A stretch of 47,645 nt of DNA from Prochlorococcus sp. HOT208_60m_813O14. Lineage in GTDB: Bacteria; Cyanobacteriota; Cyanobacteriia; PCC-6307; Cyanobiaceae. Positions 15,279-24,931 of the stretch are shown here, piece after piece. The first letter of the stretch is position 1. Each line of letters starts with the position of its first letter. The notes beneath the pieces are model-generated. The model ran no database searches, was not told the DNA's origin, and saw only the letters and a program-made list of their open reading frames with translations. Where the stretch lies: positions 1-47,645 of the forward strand of contig MWOO01000141.1 of the NCBI GenBank assembly GCA_002025945.1. The letters are read 5' to 3'. The translations under genes and the position numbers were made by a program.

Positions 15279-16244
15279 TTAGGATTCTTGGAATTTTAAA
15301 TGCCCTTTAACTTCGATTCTCACTCCTTCAGAAAAATTAAACACCTTTTCTTCAATGTCTTGAATTCTTAAGTCAGATATCCATTCTAACTGTTTAAGCA
15401 AGTGGAGACTAACAGCATGTTTAGCTCTTTTTGAACCATCTTCTACTTTTAAAGCCAATCCTATCCCTTCATTTACCTTGCAAAGACACTGTATTCCCTC
15501 TGCACCGCCTTTACCAATAACTTGTCCATGAGAAGCTTTAATTATTTCTGTATCAAACTTATTGTCGCCACTTATCATTATTGGGTTGGTTGTGATAGCT
15601 CGACTGATTTGTTCTAATTCAGCATTTTCGGAACTGCTAAGAAGTGAATATAACCTCGACATTTCTAGTAGTTTTAAATAAAGAGTGGGAGCACCACAAT
15701 CATCACGTTCTGCGTTTATTTCAGATGACGGGATTTCAAGTAATTCAGAAACAATTCTGAATATTTCTATTTGAAGAGGATGATCCCCTTTTAAGTAACT
15801 ATCTAATGGCCAATTCATTTTTTTGCATGTAGCTAAAAAAGCAGCATGTTTACCCGAACAATTATGTTCTAATGGGCTTGTCTTTGATATTGGGCACTTA
15901 AGATTGTTAATGTCAATGTCATATTCCCATAAAATTTTGAAAGCTTCCCTTGAATGAAGTTTTGATCCACTATGTGACCCGCATGATAAAGCAATTGATT
16001 TTGATTCATTATTGAATTTTGATGAAGCTCCACTACTAACGAAGGGTATTGCTTGAAAAGGTTTTAGTGCCGACCTTATGAAACTTTTATATTCTGGATT
16101 TCCTGCGCACATTAAAACCCTCCCTTTTTTATCAGTAATAACAGCATGAATCTTGTGGATCGACTCAATATTAGATCCTCTCATTAAGGTTGCTTGTAAG
16201 GGAGGATTGTTAGAGGTGTAGAGGTTTTTGAAATTAGAACTCAT
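15279..16244 (-). CDS. Asparaginase II family protein
   Basis: This 321-residue protein belongs to the family distinct from classical AnsA/AnsB asparaginases: LMRGSNIESIHKIHAVITD near the N-terminus, SALKPFQAIPFV, ALSCGSHSG, EHNCSGKHAAFLA and DDCGAPTLYL. The late GKGGAEGIQC and VEDGSKRAKHA motifs are also typical. Members hydrolyse asparagine to aspartate and ammonia or act on related amides. It is the last gene of a minus-strand run that includes the ycf36-like gene 10 bases upstream. Confidence 0.85.
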   Translation of the reverse strand: MSSNFKNLYTSNNPPLQATLMRGSNIESIHKIHAVITDKKGRVLMCAGNPEYKSFIRSALKPFQAIPFVSSGASSKFNNESKSIALSCGSHSGSKLHSREAFKILWEYDIDINNLKCPISKTSPLEHNCSGKHAAFLATCKKMNWPLDSYLKGDHPLQIEIFRIVSELLEIPSSEINAERDDCGAPTLYLKLLEMSRLYSLLSSSENAELEQISRAITTNPIMISGDNKFDTEIIKASHGQVIGKGGAEGIQCLCKVNEGIGLALKVEDGSKRAKHAVSLHLLKQLEWISDLRIQDIEEKVFNFSEGVRIEVKGHLKFQES

Positions 16245-16254
16245 TTAGAAATTG

Positions 16255-16740
16255 TTATATTGAAAAATCAAAATACCAGACAAAGCTAAGACTGAAATAA
16301 TAGAAAAAATTTGAATTAAATTTTTTTAAAATAGGTTTTACCTCGATTGTGGCAATAAGTGATTCTTTTTCTTTCAAAACTAAGGGCTTTTCCCATACTT
16401 GACCGTCATACCAACCGGACTCCTCGTATTCGACTTTTTCAGATATTAATCTATTAAATATATGATTCCAACCTAGATATAATCTTATTGAAATTAAAAG
16501 AGGTATTGATAAGCTACTAAAAATACTTAATAGAATATATTTTAAAAGGGAAGTTTTAAAATATACACTACCTGAAGAAATAACAAGAAATAGAACAAAA
16601 GCTCCCACCCAGAACTTTATCAATATAAGTATTAGTGACTTTTTGGTTTTTGGCCAAGAAAAAATTTTAGATTTTGATAATTCTATGAATTCATTTGTGG
16701 GTTGCTGCTCTCTCGGGACAGGACATTTAGATTGATTCAT
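16255..16740 (-). CDS. Ycf36/CGLD27-like membrane protein (DUF1230)
   Basis: The start chosen is the ATG at 16740, giving MNQSKCPVPREQQPTNEF. This is the typical start of the DUF1230 family and lies 7 bases after the rsfS stop, whereas the longer frame to 16797 would overlap rsfS by 50 bases. The 161-residue protein has two central spans (about residues 36-57 and 66-86) and the motif YEESGWYDGQVWEKP after them. The family is conserved in cyanobacteria and plastids, with proposed roles under iron or light stress. The exact role is not established. Confidence 0.8.
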   Translation of the reverse strand: MNQSKCPVPREQQPTNEFIELSKSKIFSWPKTKKSLILILIKFWVGAFVLFLVISSGSVYFKTSLLKYILLSIFSSLSIPLLISIRLYLGWNHIFNRLISEKVEYEESGWYDGQVWEKPLVLKEKESLIATIEVKPILKKFNSNFFYYFSLSFVWYFDFSI

Positions 16741-16747
16741 AAAAAAA

Positions 16748-17092
16748 TTATGGAAATAAAAGGTTATCTCCATTACTCCAGAATGATTCAAGGTCATAAT
16801 ATTTTCTTATTTCTGGTTGAAAAATATTTACTATCAAATCACCATAATCTAGTAAAGCCCATTTCGCTTCGTTAATACCTTCTTTTCGTATAGGTTCAAC
16901 TTTAGCCTTTTCTCTAAGCTCTCCCTCTACAGAGTTAGTTATAGATCTAACCTGTACATCAGATAATCCTTCTGCAATCAAAATCCATTCACTTATAAAT
17001 GATACTTTGTCAATTTTTATAAGTTTTATATCTCTTGCCTTTTTTTCATTACATGCTTTGGCTGCTATTAAAACCAAACTTTTATTGTCCAT
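16748..17092 (-). CDS. rsfS: Ribosomal silencing factor RsfS
   Basis: Starting at the ATG at 17092 (MDNKSLVLIAAKACNEKKA), the 114-residue protein shows the RsfS/Iojap fold: KLIKIDKVSFISEWILIAEG, DVQVRSITNSVE, and the C-terminal WALLDYGDLIVNIFQPEIRKYYDLESFW. RsfS binds L14 on the large subunit and blocks subunit joining when nutrients are low. The start overlaps the stop of the upstream DUF3318 gene by 11 bases, so the two are translationally coupled. Longer starts (GTG at 17104, ATG at 17098) are possible. Confidence 0.93.
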   Translation of the reverse strand: MDNKSLVLIAAKACNEKKARDIKLIKIDKVSFISEWILIAEGLSDVQVRSITNSVEGELREKAKVEPIRKEGINEAKWALLDYGDLIVNIFQPEIRKYYDLESFWSNGDNLLFP

Positions 17093-17720
17093 AAACATTT
17101 TCACTTGAAACTGATTTTTCTGAGCCTTCTTGCTGAGATAATTCTGATCTTGCTTTTTCTGCGCTTTTTCTTAAGGCATCTAATCTATCTTCAAAGAAAC
17201 TTCTTTTTTTCTTTTTTCGTGTCTTATCTATTAACTCCTTTAATGCTCCTCCAAGACTTTTATAAGCATTTGGAACGCTGTATCCAAATCTACAAGCAAG
17301 ATCTATAGCTCTTTCATCTGCATAAATAGCATCTTGAAGCTTTTTTTCAGAATTATTTTTTAAATATAATCTATATCCTGCAAAACTCGATAAACCAAGA
17401 GCAAGTAATAAAAGTAACCCATCTTGTACCCACAACTCTCCTATTGCTCCTCCAAGTCCTATGGCAAGAGCTGCCATTTCCCATCCATCTCTGGGGATTG
17501 TGTCATTTTGGATTTTTCCAACCTCGTGCCAAAATAATAAATTTCTATGGTCAATAGCAAAGTTATCCCATTCATCTAAATCTATTTGAATTTCCACTTC
17601 GTCACGACCGATTTCCTCAAGGGTTATTAAAGGTGGATCTATAGCCGCAGCAGCTTCAACAAATACCCAACTTTCATTCTCTGGAGGCAACAAACTTTTA
17701 AGTCGTTGAAGTTCGCTCAT
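17082..17720 (-). CDS. DUF3318 membrane protein
   Basis: This 212-residue cyanobacterial protein begins with LQRLKSLLPPENESWVFVEAA and continues with FWHEVGKIQNDTIPRDGWE, both family hallmarks. A hydrophobic region (about residues 82-117) probably crosses the membrane once or twice. YADERAIDLACRFGYS follows and a basic C-terminus (KTRKKKKRSFFEDRL) ends the protein. It heads the operon with rsfS, the ycf36-like gene and asparaginase. The function is unknown; HEVG could bind a metal, but a protease role is not supported by enough motif. Confidence 0.8.
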   Translation of the reverse strand: MSELQRLKSLLPPENESWVFVEAAAAIDPPLITLEEIGRDEVEIQIDLDEWDNFAIDHRNLLFWHEVGKIQNDTIPRDGWEMAALAIGLGGAIGELWVQDGLLLLLALGLSSFAGYRLYLKNNSEKKLQDAIYADERAIDLACRFGYSVPNAYKSLGGALKELIDKTRKKKKRSFFEDRLDALRKSAEKARSELSQQEGSEKSVSSENVYGQ

Positions 17721-17827
17721 AAAAAATTAATTTCTTTCAATACTATAGAAACAAATGTTGCTTTTCAAGTAACTTGATTAACATCTGATGATTTATAAGT
17801 AGCATGAGATAAATGAAAGTTTAAATT

Positions 17828-20800
17828 ATGCCTCAAAGAGGTGATCTTAAAAAAATTCTTATTCTAGGTTCTGGACCGATTGTTATAGGGCAAGCTTGCG
17901 AATTTGATTACTCTGGTACTCAAGCTTGCAAAGCATTAAGAAATGCTGGTTATGAAATTGTCTTGATAAATTCAAATCCAGCATCAATAATGACTGATCC
18001 TGATATCGCAAGCAAAACATATATTGAACCATTGACTCCTGAAATAGTTTCTCAAATCATTCTTAGAGAAAAACCTGATGCTATTCTTCCCACTATGGGA
18101 GGTCAAACCGCTTTGAATCTGGCGGTTAAATTGTCAGAGTCAGATTTTCTAAGACAAAATAATATTGAATTAATTGGAGCTGATTTAAGAGCTATTAATA
18201 AAGCTGAAGATAGGAAATTATTTAAGGAATCGATGGAGAAAATAAATGTAAATGTTTGTCCATCTGGTATTGCATCTAACCTAGATGAAGCTATTGAGGT
18301 ATCAAAAAAAATAAGTTCCTATCCTCTCATAATAAGGCCTGCGTTTACTTTAGGTGGAGTAGGCGGTGGAATTGCTTTTAACCTTGAAGAATTTGTCGAG
18401 TTGTCTAAATCAGGTTTAGAGGAAAGTCCAAGTAATCAAATATTAATTGAAAAATCACTCATTGGATGGAAGGAGTTTGAACTAGAGGTAATGAGAGATA
18501 CTGCTGATAATGTGGTAATAGTTTGCAGTATTGAGAATTTAGACCCAATGGGTGTCCACACTGGAGATTCGATTACTGTAGCTCCTGCTCAGACCTTAAC
18601 AGATAAGGAGTATCAGAGGTTGCGGGATTTGTCATTGAAGATTATTAGAGAGGTGGGAGTTGAAACAGGAGGGAGTAATATTCAATTTGCAATAAATCCA
18701 TCTAATGGAGAGGTAATTGTTATAGAAATGAATCCTCGTGTAAGTAGATCCTCTGCGTTAGCAAGTAAAGCAACTGGATTCCCCATAGCTAAGATCGCAG
18801 CCTTATTATCTGTTGGCTATACACTTGATGAGATTATTAATGACATTACAAAAAAAACTCCTGCATGTTTTGAACCATCAATTGATTATGTAGTTACTAA
18901 GATCCCAAGATTTGCTTTTGAAAAATTTAAAGGCTCATCTAATACCTTAAGCACTGCTATGAAATCTGTTGGTGAGTCAATGGCAATAGGTCGTTCTTTT
19001 GAAGAATCATTTCAGAAAGCATTAAGGTCATTAGAAGTAGGTGTTTTTGGTTGGGAATGTGATTCACAAGATGAATTTAAAAATGAGAGTCAAATTAAAA
19101 ATAGTTTAAGAAACCCTACATCTGAAAGAATTCTCTTAATTAAAAAAGCTATGCAGCTTGGGAAAACTAATAATTTTATTCAAGAAGTTACAAATATAGA
19201 TTTATGGTTTATCGAAAAATTACGTAATATCTTTAATTTTGAAAATGATTTTTTGAAAGACAAGGAACTTTGTACTCTAGATAGGGATTTGATGTTGCAT
19301 GCTAAACAATTAGGCTTTTCAGATCAACAGATAGCAAAGCTAACTAATTCTGAGTTTTTTGAAGTAAGAAGATATAGAAAAAAACTTAATATAATTCCAA
19401 TTTATAAAACTGTTGATACTTGTTCAGCAGAATTCTCATCCTCAACTCCCTATCATTATTCAACTTACGAAGAATCTTTCATTAATTTTAATTCTCAAAT
19501 TTTTGATAGCGAGATTTCAGAAAATAGTAAATCAAAAAAAATTATGATTTTAGGTGGAGGTCCAAACAGAATTGGTCAGGGAATAGAATTTGATTACTGT
19601 TGTTGTCATGCATCGTATCAAGCTACTGCAAATGGCTATAAAACAATAATGGTTAATAGTAATCCTGAAACTGTATCAACAGATTATGATACTAGCGATA
19701 TTTTATATTTTGAGCCTGTAACTTTGGAGGATGTGCTTAACATAATAGAAACTGAAAATCCTGATGGTTTGATTGTTCAATTTGGAGGTCAAACTCCATT
19801 GAAATTATCATTACCACTATTTGAATGGCTTAAATCTAATGATGGGATCAGAACTGGATCAAAAATTCTTGGGACTTCTCCAATCTCTATCGATTTAGCA
19901 GAGGATAGAGAGGAATTTACAAAAATTCTTGAAGAATTAAGTATTAGACAACCTTTAAATGGTATTGCACGTAATCAACATGAAGCAGAAATAGTAGCAA
20001 AAAATATAGGATTCCCCTTGGTTGTAAGACCTTCTTATGTTTTAGGTGGAAGGGCAATGGAAATTGTTAAAGATGAGAATGAATTATCGAGATACATTTC
20101 TGAAGCAGTTAAGGTATCACCTGATCATCCAATTCTTCTTGATCAATATTTGAATAATGCAATTGAGATAGATGTTGATGCTTTATGCGATTCAGAAGGT
20201 TCGGTTGTAATTGCTGGCCTAATGGAACATGTGGAACCTGCAGGAATCCATTCAGGAGATTCAGCTTGTTGCTTACCATCCATTTCTCTCTCTACATCCA
20301 CAATAGAGAATGTAAGGAACTGGACTAAAATAATTGCACAAAGATTAAATGTTGTTGGTTTAATTAATTTGCAATTTGCAGTAATAAATACAAATAATAA
20401 AGAAAATAAATTATTTATTCTCGAAGCAAATCCAAGAGCATCTAGGACAGTTCCATTTGTTTCAAAAGCCATAGGTAAACCAGTTGCAAAATTAGCTACT
20501 CAGTTAATGCAAGGTTTTACATTAGAAGATCTTAATTTCAAGGAAGAAATTTCTCCAAAATATCAGGCAGTAAAAGAGGCCGTTTTACCTTTTAAAAGAT
20601 TTCCTGGGTCTGATACATTACTTGGCCCTGAAATGAGATCTACTGGAGAAGTAATGGGTTTAGCTAAAGATTTTGGAATTGCTTATGCCAAGTCGGAATT
20701 GGCAGCAGGTAATGGTGTTCCTTCAGAAGGAGTTGCTTTTTTATCTACAAACGATTTAGATAAAAAAAATCTTGACGAAGTTGCTAGAGAACTTTTGAAT

Positions 20801-21124
20801 TTAGGATTTAAATTAATCGCAACAAAAGGTACAGCTTCATATTTGGTAAATTTAGGAATTCAAGTTGAAGAAGTGCTAAAAGTTCATGAAGGAAGACCAA
20901 ATATTGAGGACCTAATACGTTCGGGACTTGTTCAATTAATAATTAATACTCCAATTGGCTCACAGGCTCTTCATGATGATGCTTATTTAAGACGTGCCGC
21001 TTTAGAATATAATATTCCAACTTTTACAACTATTCCTGGAGCAAAGGCAGCCATTAAGGCGATTAAAGCTTTGCAATGTAATAAAATTAATACTTACTCT
21101 CTACAGGAAATCCATAATTATTAA
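17828..21124 (+). CDS. carB: Carbamoyl-phosphate synthase large subunit
   Basis: This full-length 1,098-residue CarB has two homologous ATP-grasp halves. The first begins at residue 9 with [20 protein letters not shown], and the second near residue 571 with [37 protein letters not shown] and [18 protein letters not shown] are the matching metal-binding segments. The C-terminal 140 residues form the MGS-like allosteric domain, with ATKGTASYL. With CarA (not in the window) it makes carbamoyl phosphate for arginine and pyrimidine synthesis. The small gene at 21129 converges 4 bases beyond the stop. Confidence 0.98.
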   Translation: MPQRGDLKKILILGSGPIVIGQACEFDYSGTQACKALRNAGYEIVLINSNPASIMTDPDIASKTYIEPLTPEIVSQIILREKPDAILPTMGGQTALNLAVKLSESDFLRQNNIELIGADLRAINKAEDRKLFKESMEKINVNVCPSGIASNLDEAIEVSKKISSYPLIIRPAFTLGGVGGGIAFNLEEFVELSKSGLEESPSNQILIEKSLIGWKEFELEVMRDTADNVVIVCSIENLDPMGVHTGDSITVAPAQTLTDKEYQRLRDLSLKIIREVGVETGGSNIQFAINPSNGEVIVIEMNPRVSRSSALASKATGFPIAKIAALLSVGYTLDEIINDITKKTPACFEPSIDYVVTKIPRFAFEKFKGSSNTLSTAMKSVGESMAIGRSFEESFQKALRSLEVGVFGWECDSQDEFKNESQIKNSLRNPTSERILLIKKAMQLGKTNNFIQEVTNIDLWFIEKLRNIFNFENDFLKDKELCTLDRDLMLHAKQLGFSDQQIAKLTNSEFFEVRRYRKKLNIIPIYKTVDTCSAEFSSSTPYHYSTYEESFINFNSQIFDSEISENSKSKKIMILGGGPNRIGQGIEFDYCCCHASYQATANGYKTIMVNSNPETVSTDYDTSDILYFEPVTLEDVLNIIETENPDGLIVQFGGQTPLKLSLPLFEWLKSNDGIRTGSKILGTSPISIDLAEDREEFTKILEELSIRQPLNGIARNQHEAEIVAKNIGFPLVVRPSYVLGGRAMEIVKDENELSRYISEAVKVSPDHPILLDQYLNNAIEIDVDALCDSEGSVVIAGLMEHVEPAGIHSGDSACCLPSISLSTSTIENVRNWTKIIAQRLNVVGLINLQFAVINTNNKENKLFILEANPRASRTVPFVSKAIGKPVAKLATQLMQGFTLEDLNFKEEISPKYQAVKEAVLPFKRFPGSDTLLGPEMRSTGEVMGLAKDFGIAYAKSELAAGNGVPSEGVAFLSTNDLDKKNLDEVARELLNLGFKLIATKGTASYLVNLGIQVEEVLKVHEGRPNIEDLIRSGLVQLIINTPIGSQALHDDAYLRRAALEYNIPTFTTIPGAKAAIKAIKALQCNKINTYSLQEIHNY

Positions 21125-21128
21125 AATT

Positions 21129-21347
21129 TTATTCTAAGTTTTTTAGTTTTTCTCTTAATTGATTAACTAAAGAGTTTCGACTTATTGAAAGTAATTTGAG
21201 AGTATCTTGATGCATCTTAAGTTGTGTCTCCGCTATTTGTAATACTTTTATAGATTCTTTTATTTCATTAGAAAGTTCGTTTATTAAATATTTTTTGCCT
21301 TCAAAGGTTAAAACTGGATTTGCAGAGTCATTTGTGTTTTCGCTCAT
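21129..21347 (-). CDS. Small coiled-coil protein, DUF6447-like
   Basis: This 72-residue protein begins with a short Ser/Asn-rich segment, then VLTFEGKKYLINELSNEIKE and a long helix of heptad type up to the end (ETQLKMHQDTLKLL). The FEGKKY start of the helix region resembles the DUF6447 small-protein family seen in marine cyanobacteria and cyanophages; this link is tentative. It lies 27 bases downstream of the ABC exporter gene start side of the intergenic gap, on the same side as the exporter's strand. Confidence 0.55.
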   Translation of the reverse strand: MSENTNDSANPVLTFEGKKYLINELSNEIKESIKVLQIAETQLKMHQDTLKLLSISRNSLVNQLREKLKNLE

Positions 21348-21374
21348 GGATTTACCTTTTTTAATAAAATAGAA

Positions 21375-23081
21375 CTAGAGTTTTTTAATCAATTGTTTTT
21401 CACATAATTCTTTATAAATTCCAGGTTTATTTATTAAATCAATGTGTTTCCCAACTTCAATAATTTCACCTTTATCAAAAACAACTATTTTATTGGCCTC
21501 TTGAGTAGTGGCTAATCTATGAGCAATTACAATAACTGTTCTATCTTTCATAGCTCTATTAAGTCCTTTTTGTACTTCAGATTCTGATTCTGCATCTAAC
21601 GCACTTGTGGCCTCATCTAAAAGAAGAATTGAGGGGTTGCCGAGTATTGCTCTTGCAATTGCTATTCTCTGGATTTGACCACCAGAGAAATTTGATCCTC
21701 TTTCGGTTATCTCAGTTTCATATTTCTCAGGAAGCTTTTGAATGAAGTTGTGAGCGTTTGCTTTTCTTGCTGATTCTATAACTTCTTCTTTGGTGAAATT
21801 TCTGCCCATTCTTATTATATCAATAATTGTTCCTGAAAATAAAAAAGGCTGTTGTTGAACTAATGCAATGTTTTTTCTAATATCTTTTGTATTTAATATT
21901 TTGAGATTTTTATCATCTATAAAAATGTCTCCATTATTTGGAGTTATAAACTTTAATATCAAAGCCAACATTGTACTTTTACCAGCTCCAGAAGCTCCTA
22001 CAAATGCTGTGACTTCCCCTCTTTTAATTTCTAAATTGATATTTTTAAGTACTTGATTATCTTTTTTGTAAGCGAAATTTACTTTCTTGAAACTTATTTT
22101 GCCTTCAAAATTGGATATCCTTCGTAAATTTTCTTTATCATCTTCGACAGGTTCTTGATTTATGTTTTTCAACCTTTTTATTGAGGCTTCTGCCTGTTTA
22201 TAATCATTAAAATTTGTACTTACATGGCTTATTGGATCAATAAGCATTAATATCGCTGCAAAAAAACTACTAAATTCTTCGCTTGTTAGTAGGCCTAGAT
22301 TGATTCTTGCGGCTCCTAAACCTAATATTGCTAATATTCCAAATGCTTCAACAAATCCTACAACTGGATGTTGAAATGCAAGTAGTTTTAAAGTTTTATA
22401 TTTTGCTTTTTTATTTGTACTTAATCTTTTATAAAATCTTTTTTCAATCCAATTTTCTGCAGCAAAAGCTCTTATCGTGGACATTCCATTTATAGATTCA
22501 CCTATTAAACCTGCTAAATTACTTGTTGATTCTTGACTTTTTTCGGATGCTATTAAAACTCTCCTTCCAAAACTGTTAACTGAAAGAATAATCAATGGTG
22601 CAACAACAATTGTTGATACTGTTAGCGACCAGTCTAAATAAAACATGTAGATTATTACCGCTAACAACTGTAAAGTGCATGGAATAGTATCTTGAGCTGT
22701 TTTATAAATAACTTCGCTTACCCTGTCTGCATCTTCTGTAAGTCTATATGTGATGTCCCCGGCCGAAATATTTTCAACAGAATTCATCTTTATTTTTTGA
22801 ATTCTACTAAATAAATTTCCTCTCATCACTTCACTAATTTCTAAAGATGGTTTGGCTATGAATACATCCTGTCCAAACTGAGCAGTTTTCTGAACTAAAA
22901 ATACAAATAAAGACTTAATTATTATGCTAGATACTTTTGAGAGACTACCTGACCCAATTGCTGGGATTAAGTTTCCAGCTAAATAAGCTAATAAAGGCCA
23001 ACAAGCTACGTAAATAAGCATGCATATAAAACCCTTAATGAACCTATCTGAATATTGTCTGACTGGTGGTATTAGTCTCAA
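21375..23081 (-). CDS. ABC exporter, MsbA/multidrug type
   Basis: This 568-residue half-transporter joins a six-span membrane domain (residues 1 to about 300) to an ATPase domain. The ATPase has Walker A GASGAGKST (near 362), signature FSGGQIQR (near 466), Walker B with ILLLDEATSALD and an H-loop in IAHRLAT. It works as a dimer to export lipids, peptides or drugs. Genes of this type are common in cyanobacteria and the substrate is not evident. It is divergent from the S4-domain gene by 58 bases. Confidence 0.92.
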   Translation of the reverse strand: MRLIPPVRQYSDRFIKGFICMLIYVACWPLLAYLAGNLIPAIGSGSLSKVSSIIIKSLFVFLVQKTAQFGQDVFIAKPSLEISEVMRGNLFSRIQKIKMNSVENISAGDITYRLTEDADRVSEVIYKTAQDTIPCTLQLLAVIIYMFYLDWSLTVSTIVVAPLIILSVNSFGRRVLIASEKSQESTSNLAGLIGESINGMSTIRAFAAENWIEKRFYKRLSTNKKAKYKTLKLLAFQHPVVGFVEAFGILAILGLGAARINLGLLTSEEFSSFFAAILMLIDPISHVSTNFNDYKQAEASIKRLKNINQEPVEDDKENLRRISNFEGKISFKKVNFAYKKDNQVLKNINLEIKRGEVTAFVGASGAGKSTMLALILKFITPNNGDIFIDDKNLKILNTKDIRKNIALVQQQPFLFSGTIIDIIRMGRNFTKEEVIESARKANAHNFIQKLPEKYETEITERGSNFSGGQIQRIAIARAILGNPSILLLDEATSALDAESESEVQKGLNRAMKDRTVIVIAHRLATTQEANKIVVFDKGEIIEVGKHIDLINKPGIYKELCEKQLIKKL

Positions 23082-23139
23082 GATATTATATATTTTATTA
23101 TTTATCCTACTTTATCAATCTCTTTAGGTATAAAAAACA

Positions 23140-23316
23140 ATGAAATTGGATCAATTCTTAAAATGGAAAAATTTGGTATCTTCTGGTGGCGAAGCAAAAA
23201 TTTTTATTAAATCCGGTTCTGTTAAGGTTAATGGTGTAATTGAGACTAGGAGAGGAAGGAAGTTAAATAAGGGAGATAAAGTAATATTTCTAAAAAATGA
23301 ATTAATTTTTGAATAG
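23140..23316 (+). CDS. S4-domain RNA-binding protein (YbcJ/YaaA type)
   Basis: The frame encodes 58 residues: MKLDQFLKWKNLVSSGGEAK, then IKSGSVKVNGVIETRRGRK and GDKVIFLKNELIFE. This is a complete S4 fold, comparable to the small stand-alone YbcJ/YaaA proteins that bind structured RNA. It lies 52 bases upstream of tpiA on the same strand and is divergent from the ABC exporter. It is short enough to be overlooked, but the motif match is clear. Confidence 0.88.
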   Translation: MKLDQFLKWKNLVSSGGEAKIFIKSGSVKVNGVIETRRGRKLNKGDKVIFLKNELIFE

Positions 23317-23368
23317 TTAGCTTATTCAACTCACTTTGTATTAATATATTTTTCTTGGAGATAGTATT

Positions 23369-24094
23369 TTGAGAAAATCTGTAATTGCTGGTAATTGGAA
23401 AATGCACATGACTTGTGCTGAGGCTAAAACCTATTTAGAAGAGTTTATTCCTTTAATAAAAAACCTTAATGACGATCGTAAAGTTGTTATTGCTCCACCT
23501 TTTACAGCTATTTCAACCTTTTCTGATCATTCTGATTTTGATTATTTAGATATTTCTAGTCAAAATATTCATTGGGAAGATCAAGGAGCATTCACTGCAG
23601 AAATATCTCCAAAAATGCTTCTTGAACATGGTGTCTCATATGCAATCGTTGGACATAGTGAACCTAGGAAATATTTTAGTGAAAGTGATGAACAAATTAA
23701 TAAAAGAGCAGTTTTTGCTCAATATAGTGGACTTACTCCAATAGTTTGTGTAGGAGAAACATTAGAACAAAGAGAGAGAGGAGAAGCTGAAAGAGTCATT
23801 ACTAGACAAGTTGAACAAGGATTAGAAAATACAGATCCATCTAATTTAATTGTTGCCTATGAACCAATATGGGCTATTGGCACTGGTAAAACATGCGAGG
23901 CAGAAGACGCTAATAAGATATGTTCTTTGATTAGGAAATTAATAGGTTTTGATGATGTAATTATTCAATATGGAGGATCTGTTAAACCTAATAATATTGA
24001 CGAAATCATGTCAATGCCTGATATAGATGGGGTGTTAGTTGGAGGAGCTTCATTAGATCCGAATAGTTTCGCGAGAATTGCAAATTATCAATAA
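23369..24094 (+). CDS. tpiA: Triosephosphate isomerase
   Basis: This 241-residue enzyme shows all catalytic features: GNWKMH with the active-site Asn and Lys, [11 protein letters not shown] with the catalytic His (near residue 95), [11 protein letters not shown] with the catalytic Glu (near 167) and loop 6, and IQYGGSVKP and GVLVGGASL for phosphate binding. It interconverts DHAP and G3P in the Calvin cycle and glycolysis. The start is TTG, preceded by GGAG about 8 bases upstream. It overlaps folP by 17 bases. Confidence 0.97.
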   Translation: MRKSVIAGNWKMHMTCAEAKTYLEEFIPLIKNLNDDRKVVIAPPFTAISTFSDHSDFDYLDISSQNIHWEDQGAFTAEISPKMLLEHGVSYAIVGHSEPRKYFSESDEQINKRAVFAQYSGLTPIVCVGETLEQRERGEAERVITRQVEQGLENTDPSNLIVAYEPIWAIGTGKTCEAEDANKICSLIRKLIGFDDVIIQYGGSVKPNNIDEIMSMPDIDGVLVGGASLDPNSFARIANYQ

Positions 24095-24923
24095 AAAAAA
24101 TCCATGGCCAGAAGGCTGGGGCCAAAAAACTTCAATTATGGGAGTTATTAATTTAACTCCTGATTCATTTAGTGATGGTGGGGAATTAAACTCTTCAAAA
24201 AAGATTTTAGATCAAGTAAATCATTTTTTGAGAAATGGTGTTGATGTTATTGATCTTGGTGCTCAAAGTACGAGACCTGGGGCTGAAGAAGTTGGATCAA
24301 GTATAGAAATAGAAAGATTGATCCCATATCTAAAATTAATAAAATCTGAATTTCCAGATGTTTTAATTTCTATTGATACTTTTAATTCTGAAGTAGCTCA
24401 CGAAGCTCTCTTAAATGGAGCTAATTGGATAAACGATGTCACTGGAGGAAGAAGAGATATAAATATTTTGGATGTTGTATCAAAATTCGATTGCCCATTC
24501 GTCATCACTCATAGTCGTGGAAATAGTCAAAATATGAATGAACTCTCTAATTACGAAGATGTATTGAATGATGTTAAGGATTCGCTTGATAATTTAATAA
24601 AAAATGCTTTAGAAAAAAATATATCTGAAAAAAATATAATAGTTGATCCTGGAATTGGTTTTTCAAAGGATATTATTCATAATTTGGAAATCTTAAAAAA
24701 CTTAGATGTATTTAAAAAATGGAATTTGCCTATTTTGATAGGCGCATCAAGGAAGAGATTCATAGGAGAAATTTTGAATGAGAAAAACCCAAAAAAAAGG
24801 GATATTGGAACACTTGCAGTAAGCTGTCTTTGTTCTCAATTTAATATTGATATTGTGAGAGTTCACAACGTGGAACTAAATTATCAAATTCTGAAAGTAG
24901 CTGATAGGATTTACAGAAAATAA
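24078..24923 (+). CDS. folP: Dihydropteroate synthase
   Basis: This 281-residue barrel enzyme has the diagnostic segments [53 protein letters not shown] and [12 protein letters not shown]. It condenses p-aminobenzoate with hydroxymethyldihydropterin pyrophosphate in folate synthesis. The TTG start at 24078 lies inside the end of tpiA, indicating translational coupling; no better start is available before the first conserved motif. It converges on chlH, with 8 bases between the two stops. Confidence 0.96.
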   Translation: MQIINKKNPWPEGWGQKTSIMGVINLTPDSFSDGGELNSSKKILDQVNHFLRNGVDVIDLGAQSTRPGAEEVGSSIEIERLIPYLKLIKSEFPDVLISIDTFNSEVAHEALLNGANWINDVTGGRRDINILDVVSKFDCPFVITHSRGNSQNMNELSNYEDVLNDVKDSLDNLIKNALEKNISEKNIIVDPGIGFSKDIIHNLEILKNLDVFKKWNLPILIGASRKRFIGEILNEKNPKKRDIGTLAVSCLCSQFNIDIVRVHNVELNYQILKVADRIYRK

Positions 24924-24931
24924 TAAATTTA

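Noticed and set aside
16741..16797. N-terminal extension of the Ycf36-like protein
   Set aside because: It would overlap rsfS by 50 bases, and the family begins at MNQSKCPVP; the ATG at 16740 was chosen.
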